Origin: a virus
Strand: one strand, 5' to 3'
Virus record (IMG/VR): IMGVR_UViG_3300046820_001081
Location: 1-26,123 of that record
Length of the DNA: 26,123 nt
The notes beneath the pieces were generated by a model, which had not been told where the DNA came from, made no database searches, and saw only the letters and a list, made by a program, of their open reading frames with translations. The first letter of the stretch is position 1; each line of letters opens with the position of its first letter. Position numbers and translations under genes: made by a program. Below are positions 8,753-19,000 of the stretch, piece by piece.

Positions 8753-8760
8753 TATTTATT
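8753..8760 (-). promoter_or_regulatory. Possible T4-type late promoter octamer
   Basis: On the minus strand this reads AATAAATA, fitting the T4 late consensus TATAAATA at 7 of 8 positions and the NATAAATA form reported for cyanophages. It overlaps the TAA stop of the giant gene's second frame and lies about 29 bases before the preferred ATG at 8724. It would give the small virion protein and fibre genes their own late transcript, and would favour start 8724 over GTG 8772. Composition alone makes such matches fairly frequent, so confidence is modest. Confidence 0.35.
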
Positions 8761-11700
8761 CGGGCAAATCACTAGCTCCCTGAGCTATGAAATTAGCGAT
8801 TGTAGTGTTATTTTCCAATAAAGTAATGCCTTTGCTTGCATTACTTGTGCCTCGCTCGTACCATATCTGACCGGTTTTTCTAATTACAGAAATTCTTGTT
8901 CCAGCAGCAACGGCCTGTGTTAATCTTATGTAATAATCGGCACCGTTAACTGCAAACTCAGCTTCAATTTGCTTGTCTGCATACGGGCTGCTGGCTCCTA
9001 GTGTTTCGTCATAGACTGTAATTGAATCTTTACGCAGTCTGCGGCCGGCAACAAAGACCTCTACTTGATCGCAAGGACCGTAGTTTGCAGGAATATTTCC
9101 TTGGTACCAGCTGCTTCTAGTTGATTTGGTAGGAACGTAGTTCAACGGCCCAATTAATACTGTGCTTCCGTCGCTGATAAAATCTACACGATCTTGATTT
9201 TCATTGTAAGGTATAGTGTGTTGATAGCCAACATCAACTACCGGAGTTCCAACAGCATAGCTTGAGCCGATAGGTGTTCCAAAACTACCTCTGCGTAGCT
9301 GAGATAATATGTTACCCACCTTGCTCATATATTCTATTTTTTCTCCGTTAATGTGTACTACGCCTGGAATATTTCTAGAAGAAATTGGTTCTGTTAAAGG
9401 CGTAGCATCATTTACTTCGATTGAAGTATCGTAGTAATTTAACTGCTTAGTTAAGGTCACCGAATTAATAGAATATCTGTGATATTGATATCCGTTTAAC
9501 ATATCTTTGTAAATTTCAAAGGCAGCTGGCGCCTTGTATGTTTGATCACCAAACAATACAATTTTAATTAAATCAGTATCAATAGTTGATTCTGTTAGGT
9601 AAACAGCATTTCTTGGCAGGTCAACATAGTAATCTTGATCTGCGGTTAATCTAGTACCATTCTTATACACCCAAATAAAATCAATACTTATAGGAGTATA
9701 ATCTAATCGATAGTTGACTTTGCCGCCGGCATATTCATCTGATACCATTTGTAAAGAAGGATACTCAGAGAACCAAGTAATTTCTATTTGATCTTCATCT
9801 ACTAGAGTGTAACTATCAGAAATTACAATGTTGTTTCCTTCGATATAATATTCAGTACGGAAGTCATTTTCTATAAGAATAAAATCACCGTTGGTTAATC
9901 TAGATGTTAGAATTACCAGCTCTTTTAGAGTACCGTCGTAAGTATAATCTTCAATGAAGGTTAATAATTGTTCATTTACAAACACTCTAATATTTGTAGG
10001 TAAAATTGTTCCAGATGGTTCATATGGATCAGTACCTAATATAAACGAATTGTTAGTACCATCGTAAACTGCATTGATACTGTCAACTCCTCGAAGAGCA
10101 GTACCGTTAACTTCAACAATAATCGAAGACAGTGCAGAAGCACGTTCTAAGTTTACAAAATTATCAAGGTCAAAACTTCTTGTGCTACCTTCATAGGTAA
10201 CAGTTTGCTTGTTTACTCGAACTACCGATAATCCTGTAGAATCAATATCAGAGTTTGCACCTAGAGAAATAATTTTAACAATACTTCTGTTTGGTGGCTT
10301 AATTCCAAACTGTACTACTGTTTTTTCAGTAATTTCAAAATCATCAGAACTGTTAATAAATCCTACGTCAGTTTGTTCACCGTTTACCGTGACAAATACT
10401 GAGCTAGTATCTGAGTAGTTTGCATTTGTTAAAAATAAACTAGTGTTGCCATCTGCTTCATATTCTTTGTAATCTAACAATGCAAGACCGCCAATACTAA
10501 TAGCAATTATTTCTATAATTGAATTAGCAGCAGGTGGTGTTGTGAATTCTACTTCATTTGTAGTAAAGTCAATAGCGTAATCAGTTTGTTTAATTTTGTC
10601 AACATAGACCAACACTGATTTTTGTTCAAGAATATTAATACCAATATCAAAGAATCTAGTTACACCGTCTGATACTAACACTGACGATTTAATAGCACTA
10701 GTGCCTGTCTTAGTAGTCTGGAACACTTTAATAGACACGCTGTCTAATACCTGACCTGGAATATTTTCTTCTGGTGCGGGCACTTGATCGGGACCAATAA
10801 ACTTGCCTCCTTCGATAACAATTTCTTCAGGTGTTAACCCTGTAGCAGTAGCGTATGCTCCGCTCATTGCACTTAGAGAACCACCACTAATTTTTGTATC
10901 TAATAGATTAGGATCGTTAATAGTTACCGATCCATCACTTTCTATTGGTCTAAAAATTAATGTGTCGCCCGCAAACGTTGAAATGTATCTTCCAATTTCA
11001 ATTGTTGCAGTAGATCCGTCGCCAATAAAAGTTGGCATTTGGGCCGCTGGGTTTGTTACTACTGACGAATCCCAAGCGTCAGTGTAGTTAGGATCGTCAA
11101 TGCGAGTAGTTTTTATTTCTCCCTGACGCTTAATATAAACTGTAATAACTTGCCCATCTTCTGGAATATAAGGTAATGTAATTTCTGTAGTGCTTCCGTC
11201 ACAAGAGTGGTAGTAGTCTGCACTAGCTTCTACTGAATCCCAGTTGTCTGTGAACCAGGGTAAGGCATCCCAACCACCAGTAACATCAAAGGTAGTTCCT
11301 TGAATTGAAACACCGCCATAATCAATACCTGTCATTAGCTGTGACAATTCATTGCCGATCATTCCAGCAGTTGGAGCATAATATTTTTCAATCCTGTTGA
11401 TGCTGTCTAACAACTGATCATTCTTTTCATAGGTAACTGTAATTACATCACCGGTTGCTGGAACTTCTACAAATCGAAGTTTTCCTTTTAACAGGCTGTA
11501 AGTGTCAACGGTAGAAGTGTAAAGAATAATTTCATATTCGTTAGTCAACACTACTTGATCGTTTTTCAAGATTTTAATCTTGCTCTTATCGCGAGTTGCT
11601 GCATAATTTAGATCAAAAATAGCAGTATAACCAGTTGCTGTAAATGTTTGAGATTGAGTTAACGAACTGTAGTATCCGTGTTTAGCTACCCTGTCAAATT

Positions 11701-13063
11701 TAACAGTTAGATCAAAGCTTCGAGCTTTGTTATCTCCTAAGATAGGCACTGCTCTAGCTAGAGTTGCGCCTGTGGCGTTGCCGCCAATTAAAGATACTGT
11801 TGGAGCACGAGTGTAGCCGGAACCCGAAGTTAATACCTTAACTCCAGATACTTGACCATTTGAAATGTAGGCTTGAGCAGTAGCACCAGTGCCGTCACCG
11901 GTAATTACCACTCGAGGAGCTGTAGAATATTCAGTGCCTGGATTGGCAATTTGAATATCTACAACAGAATATCCTAGATTGTCTTTCCACCACTTCCAAG
12001 GATATTGGTCAATTTGACTGTTACGTTCGGTTACCGGAACAATTTTGCCTTCTGATTTTAAAAATGTAGGTGGCAGGTCAAAGTCTGTTGTTGCCATTCC
12101 TAACGGCTCAGTAGTGTTATATCTACTTACATATTGTCTTACAGTGGTTCTATACGGCTTAACTTCATTGATGTAATCTTGGAAGCTGGCAAGATTATCA
12201 TTTTTGTAATTTAATTTTTGCTCTAAGGCGCCAATGTTATGTGTAGCTGTAAGGAAGCTGGTCTTGAATGCCCAGTCGACATATAGTTGCTCTGAGAATA
12301 CATATCTAATACAAGTAAAGAATAATTTATTCCATTCAACAGCATAGTTTCCAACAAAGATGTTTTCCTTAATTGCTGTAAGGATATTTCTTAATTCTTT
12401 TGAATTTTCAATATCATAGAATCCAGTATCAAAACTAGATACGTTGTCATAACCAATACCTGCAGAATTAATATTATACAAAGTGTCAGTTAATTGAATA
12501 GTGCCTAATTTTCTAGCCACCATTTTATATTTGTCTAAGAAAGTATTTCCTGTTTCAGCAATCTTCTCAAACCAAGCCCAACCACCGCTAGCGTATTCTT
12601 TGATTTGAATTACATCGCCTAGTTGAACTGAGATTGTTGGTTCTTCTGCAACGTTGATAATTTCTTTGGTTAGTCTAGTACCTGAGCCATACCCTGCGGC
12701 ATACCAATCGCTGTAATTCCAATAGCGAGTAGTATCAAATGCCTGCGATGCACTTCTAAAGAAATTCTTTCTTTGGTCATCCCAAGCATAAATGCTCCAG
12801 AATCCGTTGGCGGTTGAATCTGATTTAACTAATACACTAAACTGTCTAGCTGATGCTACAGCAGAATTGTATCGTTTTCCTCTAGAGGTAATGTTTATTC
12901 TAACTATTCTACCTTGGTTGTCTAAAACAGCTTCTGCCGATGCGCCAACGCCATCGCCGTCAATAACAATCGGCGGTGCTACTTTATAACCAGCACCAGA
13001 GTCTAAAATATCAATAGTGTCTAATTCGCCATCAACAATGTTTATTTGTAATGAAGCTTGTTC
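8756..13063 (-). CDS. C-terminal part of giant baseplate/tail protein, in the +1 frame (frameshifted continuation)
   Basis: Open for 1435 codons between a TAA at 13066-13064 and the stop at 8756. The first ATG, GTG or TTG is the ATG at 12523, which has no ribosome site (preceding bases GACAAATATAAA). The 180 codons before it read as ordinary protein, for example WSIYAWDDQRKNFF and RYWNYSDWYAAGYGSG, so a start at 12523 is unlikely to be the whole gene. The frame opens with a GxGY unit (DTIDILDSGAGYKVAPPIVI, then DGDGVGASAEAVLDNQG). Two more follow near 11,960-11,760 (NPGTEYSTAPRVVITGDGTG and TSGSGYTRAPTVSLIGG). From about 11,210 to 9,000 there are about eight degenerate beta-sandwich-like units of the type 'DGxTxxFxL ... 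VxVYVNG ... DYxxD', as seen in fibre-type virion proteins. The C-terminus has SQLRRGSFGTPIGSSYAVG and a final GQIWYERG. Role inferred: outer baseplate or tail structure. It is best read as one polypeptide with the upstream 3123-aa frame. Alternative: a separate protein begun at 12523. Confidence 0.75.
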   Translation of the reverse strand, partial: EQASLQINIVDGELDTIDILDSGAGYKVAPPIVIDGDGVGASAEAVLDNQGRIVRINITSRGKRYNSAVASARQFSVLVKSDSTANGFWSIYAWDDQRKNFFRSASQAFDTTRYWNYSDWYAAGYGSGTRLTKEIINVAEEPTISVQLGDVIQIKEYASGGWAWFEKIAETGNTFLDKYKMVARKLGTIQLTDTLYNINSAGIGYDNVSSFDTGFYDIENSKELRNILTAIKENIFVGNYAVEWNKLFFTCIRYVFSEQLYVDWAFKTSFLTATHNIGALEQKLNYKNDNLASFQDYINEVKPYRTTVRQYVSRYNTTEPLGMATTDFDLPPTFLKSEGKIVPVTERNSQIDQYPWKWWKDNLGYSVVDIQIANPGTEYSTAPRVVITGDGTGATAQAYISNGQVSGVKVLTSGSGYTRAPTVSLIGGNATGATLARAVPILGDNKARSFDLTVKFDRVAKHGYYSSLTQSQTFTATGYTAIFDLNYAATRDKSKIKILKNDQVVLTNEYEIILYTSTVDTYSLLKGKLRFVEVPATGDVITVTYEKNDQLLDSINRIEKYYAPTAGMIGNELSQLMTGIDYGGVSIQGTTFDVTGGWDALPWFTDNWDSVEASADYYHSCDGSTTEITLPYIPEDGQVITVYIKRQGEIKTTRIDDPNYTDAWDSSVVTNPAAQMPTFIGDGSTATIEIGRYISTFAGDTLIFRPIESDGSVTINDPNLLDTKISGGSLSAMSGAYATATGLTPEEIVIEGGKFIGPDQVPAPEENIPGQVLDSVSIKVFQTTKTGTSAIKSSVLVSDGVTRFFDIGINILEQKSVLVYVDKIKQTDYAIDFTTNEVEFTTPPAANSIIEIIAISIGGLALLDYKEYEADGNTSLFLTNANYSDTSSVFVTVNGEQTDVGFINSSDDFEITEKTVVQFGIKPPNRSIVKIISLGANSDIDSTGLSVVRVNKQTVTYEGSTRSFDLDNFVNLERASALSSIIVEVNGTALRGVDSINAVYDGTNNSFILGTDPYEPSGTILPTNIRVFVNEQLLTFIEDYTYDGTLKELVILTSRLTNGDFILIENDFRTEYYIEGNNIVISDSYTLVDEDQIEITWFSEYPSLQMVSDEYAGGKVNYRLDYTPISIDFIWVYKNGTRLTADQDYYVDLPRNAVYLTESTIDTDLIKIVLFGDQTYKAPAAFEIYKDMLNGYQYHRYSINSVTLTKQLNYYDTSIEVNDATPLTEPISSRNIPGVVHINGEKIEYMSKVGNILSQLRRGSFGTPIGSSYAVGTPVVDVGYQHTIPYNENQDRVDFISDGSTVLIGPLNYVPTKSTRSSWYQGNIPANYGPCDQVEVFVAGRRLRKDSITVYDETLGASSPYADKQIEAEFAVNGADYYIRLTQAVAAGTRISVIRKTGQIWYERGTSNASKGITLLENNTTIANFIAQGASDLPE
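8776..8781 (-). promoter_or_regulatory. Shine-Dalgarno-like AGGGAG before alternative GTG start
   Basis: AGGGAG lies on the minus strand inside the end of the giant frame, 3 bases before a GTG at 8772 that is in frame with the small virion protein. If used, the protein gains 16 residues (MICPNKYTMMELKETK) and overlaps the upstream frame by 17 bases. The spacing is shorter than usual. It is recorded because it is the main argument against start 8724. Confidence 0.3.
13032..13063 (-). other. Frameshift site (+1) joining the two halves of the giant gene
   Basis: The upstream frame ends here at TGA (13034-13032, after ...FITNKHC). The downstream frame is open from 13063. Only these 32 bases are open in both frames, so a single +1 step (or -2) inside them joins the two into about 4548 codons. 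One example is skipping one A at GTA-A-GAA, giving ...GTVEQASLQINIVDGELD. The next frame-0 codons after TGA run into a second TGA, so readthrough would not help. Whether this is a real indel, a sequencing error or programmed frameshifting cannot be decided from the sequence. Confidence 0.75.
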
Positions 13064-16000
13064 TTACAGTACCAACTGCAGAAAGATCGCTATAAGTGTC
13101 TACAGTAACATCGTAGAGATTTAAGGCCTCAGTTGGCGCAAGGTCAACTAGATTTAAATTTTCGTAGTTAATTGTATCAGCAAATGCTTCTTGTTGCAAC
13201 ACAGTGTTTACATTATTAACAAGAATTTTTAACACTGCAAGTCTGTTTACAAACATACTTTGACGAGGTCTAAAACTTAGTCCATATCGTTGTTTAGCCG
13301 GTAACGCTAGATCTGGAACCCTGTTGCCTGCTTGGTCGTAACCTACCAAACTGTCAAACCATTTAGTTTCTAACTTCTTAGATGGTAGACTATCTGCAAC
13401 TCCGTCTGACAGCAATTGATACTCGTTGTGTATTTGATTTAAATCTGTTTGATTTTTCTTAAACTGTATATTCATTACTGCGGTTGCAGAACTCATTACC
13501 GAAGGAATGTTATATGCTAAGAATTTATCTTGATCAATTAAAGAAATAAATGCAATGCCCGAAGACGACGGATTAGTTATTAAATTAGCCACTGCGGCTG
13601 CAGAAAGTGTTCTAGTTGAATTTTCAGGAACTAGAGTTTTATTTTTTACCCAATAGTAATATAAAGTTTCTGTTGGTTGGCCAGATATTGCACTGTACAA
13701 GACTTTAACTGAATATACATCATCATTAGGGTAAAGAGGTTGTCCAGAAATACCGTTGGCTATACCTTCGTTGGTGTCTGCCAATGCGGCCCATTCGCTT
13801 GGTAACAACGGTGTCTCAACCCACTCGCAGATATCAACTGATGCACCTTCAGCTAGAACATTCCAATTACCTAATCTATATGCTAGGTCCGCTTGTTCGT
13901 AATATTTCCACTTGGCTGTAGACAAATTCCACCATAGTTGCCCAACAAATTTTCCTGTCCAATTTTGTCCGGCGTCAACAACTTGATCTTCTGTGCCTAT
14001 TGAATAAATTGCAGGATCATAGGATGTCTTAAATCTAAGTTCTTTTTCTGCAACATTAAGAATTTTTAACTTAGCGTGGTCAACATAATCGATATCTTGA
14101 ATTTTAAAATTATTTGTAGTATCGTACAACGAAATGCTTTTAATTTTACTAATATCAACTACAGGAGTTTGTTGAGCAATGGTATTCAACGAAGACACAT
14201 CGCTAGATTTCTTAAACAATCTAACAGTACCAAATTTAGATCCTGTAGTAGAATCTTTCCAGTCAGGAGAACCTACTACTATTGCCGAAGATGATACATC
14301 AACACTGTAGCCAAAACTTTCAAAAGGTTTAAAATCTGTTTCTAGTTTTTCTGCTAGTAGATATGAATCCCCCTTGAGTTCAAACACATATACTGCTCCG
14401 CTGTAGCCTTGGCTTTCAATAAATCTAGTTCTTAGTTTATCAAATGTTGTTGCTGCGGTAACATCAAACAATGTTGGAATTACAAACGGAGTATTCTTAG
14501 CTCCGATTACAACTTTTTCAGTGTTAGGACTAATCTGAACACTCTGACCAAAGAATTCGTTAGGATATTGTTCAAAGCTTTCTAGTTTTTGTTTTAGTCT
14601 ATATTCTACTGGAGCATATCCGCTGGTACGGAATACATAAGCACTACCTTGGTTTTGTAAATTAACATCTGCAAGAGGACTTGACACAACCAATGTTGAG
14701 CCGCTGTAGTCAATGTCTAAACTCCATCCAAACTTATCGCCTGTGCTGATAATGTCGCCTGAGTCGATATCATTAAACTGCACCATTGATTCAGCATTGA
14801 TAGTCTGTACAAAATTATATGTACCAGATAACGAACGCTGATAGATGTAGACTTTTCCTGAAGATTCCGAAGTACTATCACCTACTATGTCCCAAGGCGC
14901 ACCTTCAGGAACTTCGTTGTAGCTTCTAGTGGTTGATCCGTCTAGCTCGTCTATTCTTTGATTTAATTTGTAATAGTTGTCTTGGTGTTTAACAACATCA
15001 CCTTCAACATACTCGATGTCCGGTCTCCAAATGCCACGATAGTTGGCAAAATATTGACCGTCACTGTTTGGTGCTCCTACTACTAAGATACTGCCGTCTC
15101 GGCTCATTGCAAGACTAGTACCAAACTGGTCGTCTTGCTTTACCATCTCAGCTAACTGAGTTTCGCTGATTAATCCTAGTGCTAGTGTAGAACCGTCGTC
15201 ATCTAGTGAAATATTCTGTGGTAACGAGCACTGAGTTGACACAGCATCTAATTGTTGCCAATTTATGCTGTCAACGCTAATAGTACTTCCGTCACCGTAG
15301 GTGTCAGATGTTGCTTGCCATAGCTGACTGTTGTACCATACAATAGATCCTGCAGGATAGTAAACAGAAGATGAAGAACTGTAAATTCCTTTGTAGTTTT
15401 GATTTTCTAGATGTTTCCATTCGCTGTCATAGATGTAAAGATATACACGGCCTCTGTTATCTAAAGAACCAGTAGCTGATACAGCCATATAATAATTGCT
15501 GCCGCTTATTCCAACAACTACTTCAGAACCAAAAGATTCTGCATTAGATGGGCGAGGGCTAACAAATGAATCTTGTATTGCCCATTGTTGATTTATATAT
15601 TCGTATATCGAAATCATACCTTGGCCAGTATAACCTGTGCCACCACCAACTGGGGTTGCTGGAATGTTTACTGCGGTGGTCCAATCAGCTGTTGAGATAT
15701 CAATGGTACTGCCGTCGCCGGCTACATCATTAACTGCTTTCCATAATTTACCAGCATACAATACTACATCACCTTCTAGGTAAGATCTAGTAGGAGAGTA
15801 CTCTCCTATAAAATCGCTGGCAACATTATTAGCTCCAGGGCTAGTAATTATTAAGAATCTACTGTCTGGAGACAATGCCATTTTAGAACCAAAGGTTCCT
15901 GCTACGTTGGCTTCAAATCCCGAAGGCGGTGCAATAATTTGTTTTATTTCTAACCCATCGATGCCTTCAACATAACACATTACATATCCCGATCCAGGAA

Positions 16001-19000
16001 TACTAGCAATGACCTGTTTTAATTTGTCATCATATAGTACCTTAGTTCCTGCATACAAGGGACTAGTAATTCCGTAATCTTGAATTTTATGATCTGTATA
16101 TTGAATCTTTTTATTGAGAACTTCCCAAATGTCTTGGCCGTTGTTATCAACCCAGATTTTAGAATCATTTTTTAACAACGATACTTTCTGAGGAACTGTG
16201 TCATCGTAAGACGAATATCTACATTCTGTTAATGTATAGATTCCTAACACCGAACTAATATCCCATTCAGGAGTCTGAGCATCTGCAGAAACTTCTATCG
16301 ATACAGAAGTTAAATCAACTGCGGTGATTTTAAAGAAACCTGTTAAGTTTACAACTGAACGAATACCAATAATATCCCCTACAACAAAATCGTGTCGTCT
16401 AGATAATGTAACGGTGACTGTTTGATTTGTCTTAACAATGTTTTCAATGACAAGAACTGGGCTTTGATTAAATCTCAAAACGTTCCAAGAAGGCGAATCA
16501 AAAGTAATCCAAATATGATTATTTTCTTTTAGTTGACTAATATCTAAAGTCAATAAATCATCTCTAGTCTTTAAGATAAAGTCAACGTGATTTGTGTTTA
16601 CATAGCCTGCGGTTTTAACTGGCTCAGCATCATACGACACTGGATTAATTGATGTAGTGTAAGGAATTGGTTCGATGGTAAAATCAGATTTTACAATTCT
16701 ATAATTTTGATCAATGTCGCCAGATGGTTGGAATTCTGTTACTAACAAAGGTTGAGGATTTAATTCAAAGTTTTGTTTTAGAATGTTAAACTCTACTTCG
16801 CTTAGTTGATCAACTCCGCCAAGACGGCCAATGCGGAACGCCCACTCTTCATTAATTTCAATACTTGATTCTGTGGTTCTACTTAACTTATCGAATACCT
16901 TAGTGATAGCATTAGCTGTACCTTTTTCTCTAATAAAGCCTTGGTACATCTGGAATTGAGTAATTGGATCTTCTGCTAGATTTTGTAGATAATCTCTAGT
17001 CTGATAACCAAGAGCGTGTCTTGCTAGGTCACGTTGATCTTCTCCAATGCCTTGTGAGTCAACATTGTAGTAATCGTATATTTGATTAATTCTGTAATCA
17101 AAGTTTGGTATTAATTGTTTTTCTGGGGTAGAATCTAATTTAGACCAGAATGTTTCGTCAAAGTTTTCTGATCCGTTTTGATTCATCAAACTGGTCCAGT
17201 TATAAGATCTGTAGGCAACAATGTCACCTAGCTTATAATCAGTCCAAGGCTTCCAGGCTTCAATGTTTACATTATCAAATAAGAAGCCAGGGCTAGTGTA
17301 ATCACCGTCCCAGTCTGTGGTTCTAAAACCTTGTGTCTTGATACGTTCTTGACGATATCCAGTAGTCTTGTCATAGATAACATCGTTGAATACTGTTTTA
17401 TCTGTAAAGACCACAACGTGTTCTTTTAGAACATAATATAGTTTTAGATAATAGATACCTTCAGTAGTACCTGTGGTTTCAACTGTTAGTGATTGAAACT
17501 CTCTGTTTACGTTTATAAAGTTAGGCAATAAAGGTTTGCCGTCGCCCTTTAATACGTTATAATCATAGAAACTGTCTAACAGGCTATCAGCAACACCTAC
17601 CGACACGTTAATTTTTAATCTGTTAGCCGCAGGGCTTAGTGTTAGTAAAGACCCAACTGGCCAAGATTGCTTAGTCCAGAATAAGAATTCTTTGACAGAA
17701 GTAAACCAATCTTCGTTGGCCTGCATTTCTGGATTGTAGTTGTCAAATTCAAAACCTATAGATTTCAAATAAACTTCGTAGCCTAATAAGAAATCAACAA
17801 CGTCTTGACGTGTACTTAAGTTAGTACCATAACTAAGTTTTTGAATTTTAAGAGTGTTAAAGTTTCTTCTACGGAAAGCTTCTATTGCACCTACTTGAGG
17901 TATGCTGTTTAGTTTAGCCCAGAATGAAAGATCAAACGTATCATCACTGACGTGTGTTCTTAAGGCTCTGTAATAAACATCATTGTATCTAACTAGCTGA
18001 CCATTGATGTACGATTGGCCGCCAGTCCATATAGCAAACTTTTCGCTGATACCACCAACAGAAACCAGCGGATCCTTTTGATTAGGAACTGCCTTATAGT
18101 AATTAAAGTATGGAGCAATATCGTCATAGCCGTTGACTGTCCAACCGGTGTCAGTTTTTTCTAATATAACGCCACTATAGGTTACGTTTGTAATTGGAGC
18201 ACTTACGTTAAAAATAATATCGTAGTTTTCTTGAGGTACAAATACTGTGCCGCTTGAACTACTCGGACTCTTAGAATCAAGTAGATATTTTTGTTGAGCT
18301 TTATCAACAAATCCAGATAATCTAGAAGACAATCTAATATCTAAATTCTTAACTGTATCTGTGATTACAGAATAATCAAGCCCTTTAGATTTTACATATC
18401 CTGCAAGGTATTGTACAAGACCAGATGTAAGAGAAGTTTCTGTAAAATCTAACACATCTGTTAATTTTGTAAACAAGCCAGATTCTTTATTAACTGACTG
18501 ACCTAATTGATTTGCAACAACTCTTGAAGTGTCAAGATGATCAGTAATATATTCAAATGGTCTCATCAGACACATTGCCATTACTACTGCAAATGGCCAC
18601 TCTGAACTAGATCTCCATCCGTACTCCACAGGAGCGATATCGCCTAGTTTAAATGGGCCTCTGTTATTGATTAAAGTATAGTTTCCAGCAAGACCAGAGT
18701 CTAACGGACTTAACAGATTGCCGTCACCGTCTGTCGGAATATGAGACAACAGGGTAGGTCTCTTGTAACGATCATAGGTCCCCGCACGACTACCTTGACG
18801 GATAATTCCGTTTGATAAATCTTCCCACAAGATTGCATTGTTTCTTGTATATGGTGCTGGACCGTATTCACTTTCCCACCAAGTTGGCTTTTCGCTAAAT
18901 CCTAACATCTCCCAAGGACAACGATGTGGGCGATCTGTATCATAGAACCACTGATACACACCTCTCCAATGGCCTGGAAGATTTTGTGTTCCAGTTGGAT

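Larger units (their letters stand above)
14200..15896 (-). repeat. FG-GAP-type beta-propeller region inside the giant protein
   Basis: About six or seven repeated units of the form 'FGxSxxxSxDGSxLVVGAP ... GxVYVY'. Examples: FGSKMALSPDSRFLIITSPG; FGSEVVVGISGSNYYMAVSA then RGRVYLYIYD; FGTSLAMSRDGSILVVGAPN; FGWSLDIDYSGSTLVVSSPL then GSAYVFR; FGQSVQISPNTEKVVIGAKN then GAVYVFEL; FGYSVDVSSSAIVVGSPDWK then GTVRLFK. A weaker unit is ISLDDDGSTLALGLISE. This matches the FG-GAP family (PF14312-like), which folds into seven-bladed propellers. The classic DxDxDG calcium loop of integrin FG-GAP repeats is mostly missing. Residues about 2170-2735 of the 3123-aa frame. Confidence 0.75.

Noticed and set aside
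11713-11729. Hairpin CAAAGCT-TCG-AGCTTTG
   Set aside because: A 7-base stem with a 3-base loop inside coding sequence, with no U-tract after it on the transcribed strand. It is not a convincing terminator.
8756-12523. A separate 1255-aa gene beginning at the ATG at 12523
   Set aside because: There is no ribosome site, and 180 codons of protein-like sequence in the same frame lie upstream. It is kept only as an alternative to the frameshifted gene.
13032-13034. TGA readthrough or stop-codon recoding as the way to join the two giant frames
   Set aside because: The downstream coding is in the +1 frame, and frame 0 meets another TGA a few codons later. TGA also ends gp25 normally.
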